The notes beneath the pieces were generated by a model, which saw nothing but the letters and a program-made list of their open reading frames with translations, made no database searches and was not told the DNA's origin. The translations under genes were made by a program, and so were the position numbers. From Burkholderiaceae bacterium (lineage in GTDB: Bacteria; Pseudomonadota; Gammaproteobacteria; Burkholderiales; Burkholderiaceae_E), in NCBI GenBank assembly GCA_023954135.1, contig JAMLIN010000001.1, positions 1 to 64,000 of the forward strand: a stretch of 64,000 bases of DNA. Reading direction: 5' to 3'. This document shows, piece after piece, positions 59,284 to 64,000 of the stretch (position 1 is the first letter of the stretch; every line of letters begins with the position of its first letter).

Positions 59284-62200
59284 ATGGCACTCATACTCGA
59301 GATCACCCAGCACAACGGTCTGGTCGTCCGCCAGCCGATCGATCCCGAACTCCGCGAAGATCGCCGCCCAGCCCGGTGACAAGCTTCGCGTGCTCGATGC
59401 CGCCACCGGCCAGCCGGCCGGCGATCTGGTGGCACGGCGAGTCGGCGACTCGCTCGTGGTCGAGCAGGCCGGCGGTGCGACCGTCGAGCTGACGGAGTTC
59501 TTCGCGCAGTGTGCCCCCGGCGAGGGCTGCGAGCTGGTGCTCGAGGATGGCGAGAAGACCACCACGATCTCCCAGGCCACCGAGCCGATGAGCGTGGCCG
59601 CCGACGGCAGCCAGGTGATGTACGACGGCTCGATGGCCGCGCAGGCCGGCGCGGCGCCGGCCAAGGAAGGCGCCGCGGCCGCGGCCGACAGCGCGGCTCC
59701 CGCGGCAGGTGATGGCGCCGCGGCCGCCACGCCGAACACCGGCGCCATCATCGCCGGCGTCGGCGGGCTCGGTCTTGTCGCTGCAGCCGGTGGCGGCGGC
59801 GGAGGTGGCAGCGACGGAACGCCCGCCGACACGGACCCGCCGGCCGCCCCCGTGATCGATGCGATCGCCGGTGACAACGCGATCGACGCCACCGAGGCCG
59901 CTGCCGACGTCGTCGTCAGCGGTACCGCCGAAGCCAACAGCACCGTCACCGTGACCTGGGGCGTCGAAGGCCAGAGCAAGACCGCGACCGCCGGCGCGGA
60001 TGGCGCCTGGTCGGTCAGCTTCGCCCCGGGCGAGCTGCCCGAGGGCGCCGTTACGATCAGCGCCACGGCGACGGACGCCGCCGGCAACACCAGTCAAGCG
60101 GCTAGCGCGAGCGTGACGGTCGAGGCCGCCGCGCCGGGCGACACCACCCCGCCGGCAGCGCCGGTGATCAATGCCGTCACCGGCGACAACGCGATCGACG
60201 CGACCGAAGCCGCCAACGGGTTCTCGGTAACGGGTACCGCCGAAGCCGGCAGCACGATCACCCTGACGGTCGCCGGGACCGCCATCTCGAAGACGGCGAC
60301 CGTCGATGGAGCGGGGGCGTGGAGCGTCGACATCGCTGCCGCCGAGGTTCCGGCCGATGGCAGCCACACATTCAGCGCGACGGCGACCGATGCCGCAGGC
60401 AACGTCAGCGCCGCCGGCACCGCCAGCGTGACGATCGACTCGACCGCGGTCGACACCGACCCGCCGGATGCGCCGGTCATCACCGAAGTCGGCACGGCCG
60501 GCGTGGCCAACGCCGCCGCCGTGGCCGCCGGGGTCGCCGTGAGCGGCACCGCCGAGCCGGGCAGCACCGTCGACGTGACCTGGGGCGCCCTGAGCGTCCA
60601 GGCTGTCGCCGGCGGTGACGGTATCTGGACGGCAAGCTTCGCCGCCAACACCACGGATCCCGCGACCCAGATCACCGCGACCGCCACCGATGCGGCGGGC
60701 AATACCAGCCCCGCATCGGCGCCGGGCGCCATCACCGTCGACGTGACGCCGCCGGCGGCCCCGACCATCGACGCCGTCGCCACCGACAACATCGTGGACC
60801 CGCTCGAAGCCGGAGCCGGCGTGGAGATCAGCGGCACCGGCGAGGAGGGCAGCGAGATCACGGTGGACTGGGGCGGCGTCACCAAGACCACCACCGTCGC
60901 CAGCGGCACCTGGACCGTCAGCTACGCCACCGGCGAAGTGCCGGCGGCCGGCAGCACCACGGTCAGCGTCACCGCCGTCGACGTTGCCGGCAATCCGCAG
61001 GCTGGCCCTGCCGTCACCCAGTCGGTGACCGTCACCGACGTCATGCCCAGCAACCAGGTGGTCGGCGGCGCGGGCAACCAGACGATCGTCGGGACCGACG
61101 GCAACGACGTTCTCGTCGGCGACTCCGCCGGCTCGGTGCGCAACTACCAGTTCGACTACTGGAACATGCAGCCCGACGACATGGACTGGGGCTCGCCTGA
61201 CGGGACGGCGAGCGACCGGTCCTATGCAGGTATCAAACCGGGCGTCACCTTCGGCGGCTGGACCGTCGGCAACGCCGAGCTGGTCGATGGCGTCGGGGGT
61301 GGCTCGACCGGCGGCCATGCCGAGCTGCACGGCACCCAGGACTACCCGGATGGGGGTTACCACGACGAGACGGGCGCCGGTGGCACCCACTACTTCGAAA
61401 CGGTCTACGCCGGTGGCGACGGCGCAAGCAGCGTACGCCAGTCCGTCATGACGTCCGCGGGCGAAACCTACAATCTCGCGATCCAGCTCTCGACCTTCAA
61501 CAACGGAACCTCGTTCGAGGTGGTCTGGAACGGCGAGGTCATCGCCTACTACGACGGCACGCCGACTCCGGACGGCGACCCCGCCCAGGGTGCATCGATA
61601 TCCGATCCCGCCAACTGGACAGGGCCTGCCACGGCCACGATGACGTTCACTGCGGCAGGAGGCGATGGGCTCGGCATCCAGACCGTCGCCAACATCACCG
61701 TCACCGCAACTGGTGAATCGTCGGCGATCGAGCTGCGCGGCTATGACACGGTCGGCGGCGACGGCGAGGGCCTGCTGGTCCACCGGGTCACCCTGACGGC
61801 CCATGCGGCGGCCGGTGACGACGTGCTCGACGGCGGTGCCGGCAACGACCTGATCTTCGGCCAGGGCGGCAACGACACCCTGACCGGCGGTGCCGGTGCC
61901 GACACCTTCGTGTTCTCGATGCATGCCGACAACGGCAACGACGTCATCACCGACTTCGAGGTCGGTGTCGACCGGATCATGCTGATCGATTCGATCGACG
62001 CGACGCACGTCGCGAATCCGGCGGGGTCGCCGGGGCCGTTCGAGAACCCGAGCTCCGACGGCAACCTCACGTTCGCGGACTTCATGGTCGCCGGCACACA
62101 GCAGATCACGTTGTCCGCCAATGGCGATGGCGATCTGGTGCTCGGCTTCGGTGGTGAGCTCGGCTCGAATCTCGGCTCGGTCACCCTGACGGGAGTCGCC

Positions 62201-62290
62201 GCCGCCGGCTACGGCTCGGTCCAGAGCCTGTTCGACGCCGGCATCCTCGTCGCCACCGGCGACGGCTTCCACGCGGGCCTGACGATCTGA
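59284..62290 (+). pseudogene. RTX/Ig-like adhesin copy 2, frameshifted near the start
   Basis: Tandem paralog of the adhesin at 54307, nearly identical in the first 480 bases. Relative to copy 1, an extra G at about 59347 (GATCCCGAACTCC against GATCCCAACTCC) breaks the frame after codon 21, and a TGA follows within about 11 codons. The rest is open for 2.9 kb with a BapA-like N-domain, the Ala/Gly hinge, four Ig-like repeats (copy 1 has three), one beta-sandwich domain and RTX repeats (NDLIFGQGGNDTLTGGAGAD), ending in ATGDGFHAGLTI. It may be silent, expressed through a later start or by frameshifting, or the insertion may be a sequencing error. Confidence 0.8.
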
Positions 62291-62296
62291 CCCTTC

Positions 62297-62336
62297 CCCG
62301 GCCAGCCCTCGAGCAACGGGGTCGGCCGGGTTCTCC
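62297..62336 (+). terminator. Terminator of adhesin 2
   Basis: CCCGGCC...GGCCGGG (62297-62303 with 62324-62330) extended by GCCC/GGGT pairing and a 10-base loop, followed by TTCTCCTTCC. It matches the adhesin 1 terminator in place and sequence, and so is part of the duplication. Confidence 0.75.
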
Positions 62337-62402
62337 TTCCGCCGAACACAGAACGGCGGACGCGCTGCTGGCGCGTCCGCGTCAAAGCGCGTGAATCACG
62401 GG

Positions 62403-63125
62403 TCAGTGGCTGGTCTTGCGGTAGGCGCCGCGCGCCAGGTCGATGCCGAGCTGCTTGAGCTTGCGATAGAGATGGGTGCGCTCGAGCCCGGTGCGCTCGG
62501 CCACGCGCGTCATGCTGCCCTGCTCGCGCGTGAGATGGTGCTCGAAGTAGATGCGCTCGAAGGCGTCGCGCGCCTCGCGCAGCGGCATCTCGAGCGAGAG
62601 CTCCTGCATGGTGACGCTGCCGTTGCTGGCCACCGCCGCCGACACCGTGCCGGCCACCACGGTCTCGATGCCGGCGGTGCCCGGCACGATCGGAGCGACG
62701 CCGGCGGCGAGCGTGCCGACCGGCATGGCGAGCGGGGCTCGCGATCCGCCGGCTGCTTCGGTACGCCTGGCCAGCCCGACCTCGACGGCCTTGAGCAGCT
62801 TCTGCAGGGTGATCGGCTTCTCGAGGAAATCGAGCGCGCCGATGCGGGTGGCCTCGACCGCGGTATCGATGGTGGCATGGCCGGACATCATGATGACCGG
62901 CATGGTCAGCTTGCCGTTGGCGGCCCACTCCTTGAGCAGGGTGACGCCATCGGTGTCGGGCATCCAGATGTCGAGCAGGACCAGGTCGGGGTCGCTGGTC
63001 TCGCGCGCCTGCCGGGCCTGATTGGCGCTCTCGGCGAGCATGACGGCATGCCCTTCATCCCCGAGGATCTCGGAGAGCAATTCGCGGATGCCGATTTCGT
63101 CATCGACTACGAGGATATCGGCCAT
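62403..63125 (-). CDS. NtrX-like response regulator lacking the AAA+ domain
   Basis: A 240-residue two-domain regulator. The receiver domain (about 1-120) has ILVVDDEIGIRELLSEIL, the phospho-Asp in LVLLDIWMPDTDG and VIMMSGHATIDTAVEA, and FLEKPITLQKLL. A roughly 60-residue linker leads to a C-terminal Fis-type HTH (MTRVAERTGLERTHLYRKLK). NtrX/NtrC proteins normally hold a sigma-54 AAA+ domain between these; it is absent here, as in the short betaproteobacterial form. It sits 6 bases from the kinase gene in one operon and would regulate without sigma-54 activation. The last 120 bases are duplicated at 58982. Confidence 0.88.
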   Translation of the reverse strand: MADILVVDDEIGIRELLSEILGDEGHAVMLAESANQARQARETSDPDLVLLDIWMPDTDGVTLLKEWAANGKLTMPVIMMSGHATIDTAVEATRIGALDFLEKPITLQKLLKAVEVGLARRTEAAGGSRAPLAMPVGTLAAGVAPIVPGTAGIETVVAGTVSAAVASNGSVTMQELSLEMPLREARDAFERIYFEHHLTREQGSMTRVAERTGLERTHLYRKLKQLGIDLARGAYRKTSH

Positions 63126-63131
63126 GGCCCT

Positions 63132-64000
63132 CTAGGCGTTGCGATCGTGGGTGGCGGTGTTGGCGCTATTGTCCACGGATTTCGCGAAATTGGTAAATAG
63201 CACCGACACCCGCGCGCCGCCGTCCTCGGGGTTGGCGGCGTTGATGCGTCCGGCGTGCTCCTCGACGATCTTCTTGACGATCGCCAGGCCGAGCCCGGTG
63301 CCGCGCGACTTGCTCGTCACATAGGGCTCGAAGACCCGCCCGAGGATCTCGGGCGCGAAGCCCTGGCCATTGTCGCGCACCACCATCCGCACGGCGTCCT
63401 GGCCAAGCCGGGTGCGGACTTGCTCGGTCTCGATGGTCACGCTCGGCGCCTCGGATTTCTCGGTCGCCTCGAGGCCGTTCTTCAGGAGGTTGTGGATCAC
63501 CTGGCGCAGCTGGGTGGCGTCGCCCATGATCAGCGGCAGCGGCCGGGACAGCCGGGCGCGGACGATCGCACCGGCCTCGCCATGAGCATACAGTCCGACC
63601 ACGTCCTCGATGAGGGCATTGAGATCGATCGGGGCGAACTGCGCCGAGGGCAGGCGGGCGTAGTCGCGGAACTCGTCGACCATCAGCTTGAGCGCGCCGA
63701 CCTGGTTGACGATGGTCTGGGCACTGCGATCGAGCAGGCGCGCATCGTCGGGCTCCAGCCGGTCGGCGAGCTTGACGCGCAGGCGCTCGGCCGAGAGCTG
63801 GATCGGAGTGAGCGGATTCTTGATCTCGTGCGCGACGCGCTGGGCGACCTCCGCCCAGGCGAGCGCGCGCTGGGCCGAGATCATCTCGGTGATGTCGTCG
63901 AACACGATCATGTAGTTGAGCTGCTGCTCGGGCAGTATCGAGCCGCGCGCGAGGATCGTCTGCGCGAACGGCGAGTGGCCTTCGCCGGGCCGGCGCTCGA
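63132..64000 (-). CDS. ntrY: NtrY-like sensor histidine kinase (3' part, runs off window)
   Basis: The C-terminal 289 residues or so of a membrane sensor kinase, open to the window end. A PAS-type segment (TILARGSILPEQQLNYMIVF) is followed by the H box EVAQRVAHEIKNPLTPIQLS with the phospho-His, the N box LRQVIHNLLKNGLEATEKS, and the G boxes VVRDNGQGFAPEIL and KSRGTGLGLAIVKK. The H-box PLTPIQLS is typical of NtrY. It would phosphorylate the regulator 6 bases downstream. The N-terminal membrane part is outside the window. Confidence 0.9.
   Translation of the reverse strand, partial: ERRPGEGHSPFAQTILARGSILPEQQLNYMIVFDDITEMISAQRALAWAEVAQRVAHEIKNPLTPIQLSAERLRVKLADRLEPDDARLLDRSAQTIVNQVGALKLMVDEFRDYARLPSAQFAPIDLNALIEDVVGLYAHGEAGAIVRARLSRPLPLIMGDATQLRQVIHNLLKNGLEATEKSEAPSVTIETEQVRTRLGQDAVRMVVRDNGQGFAPEILGRVFEPYVTSKSRGTGLGLAIVKKIVEEHAGRINAANPEDGGARVSVLFTNFAKSVDNSANTATHDRNA

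Noticed and set aside
54280-62272. Very long open frames antisense to both adhesins (about 717 and 989 codons), full of GG, DGV and RR
   Set aside because: They mirror the repetitive high-GC adhesin genes, have no ribosome site or family motif, and cross the adhesin starts. They are codon-structure artefacts.

Overview
The window is high-GC, densely coded chromosomal DNA from a Gram-negative proteobacterium, most likely a betaproteobacterium of the Burkholderiales. The clues are an RND efflux operon, an outer-membrane porin, fabA/fabB, a DUF3567 protein (a family I know mainly from Burkholderiales) and an NtrY-type kinase paired with a short NtrX-like regulator that lacks an AAA+ domain. No rRNA, tRNA or CRISPR array was seen. 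Family assignments come from motif recognition, not from a search.

Region 1 (1-26.4 kb) is a large surface-polysaccharide locus behind a LysR regulator. A ten-gene minus-strand operon (12.4 down to 1.3 kb) encodes a MurJ-like flippase, four GT4 glycosyltransferases, three tandem paralogous FemAB/GNAT-like putative acyltransferases, a DUF2334 deacetylase-like protein and an AsnB-type amidotransferase. Next come a lipoprotein and a GINT1-like glycosyltransferase (plus strand), then a BY-kinase/chain-length regulator with an O-antigen ligase/polymerase (minus strand). A plus-strand series (19.7-26.4 kb) follows: membrane GT39-like protein, UDP-GlcNAc 2-epimerase, NodB deacetylase, GT2 transferase, FAD oxidoreductase and AglD/MprF-like membrane protein. 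Together these genes would make, modify, flip and polymerise an amino-sugar-containing, probably amidated and acylated polymer.

Region 2 (26.4-29.9 kb) has REP-like palindromes next to an IS110 transposase with a structured 5' leader (candidate bridge RNA), an internally deleted acyl-CoA synthetase remnant, cbpM-cbpA and a TetR gene. Region 3 (29.2-35.9 kb) is an MFP-RND-OMF-TetR efflux operon behind a perfect 16-bp palindrome. Region 4 (36-49.6 kb) is mostly housekeeping: porin, CysB-like regulator, cysK, metH, a ferredoxin-reductase-like flavoprotein, a YcgR-type PilZ protein, a flavin monooxygenase, a PcaD-like hydrolase, a rhodanese and fabA-fabB.

Region 5 (49.6-64 kb) is accessory: an AbiE-type toxin-antitoxin pair, a degraded PrlF-like antitoxin, a large lipoprotein, and two tandem RTX/Ig-like type I secreted adhesins that flank a SAF-domain dehydrogenase and a VapBC-type module. 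The second adhesin carries a one-base insertion after codon 21 that breaks its reading frame. Just upstream of it lies a truncated copy of the 3' end of the ntrX-like gene, the scar of a segmental duplication. The window closes with the intact ntrX-like regulator and the 3' part of its kinase gene.
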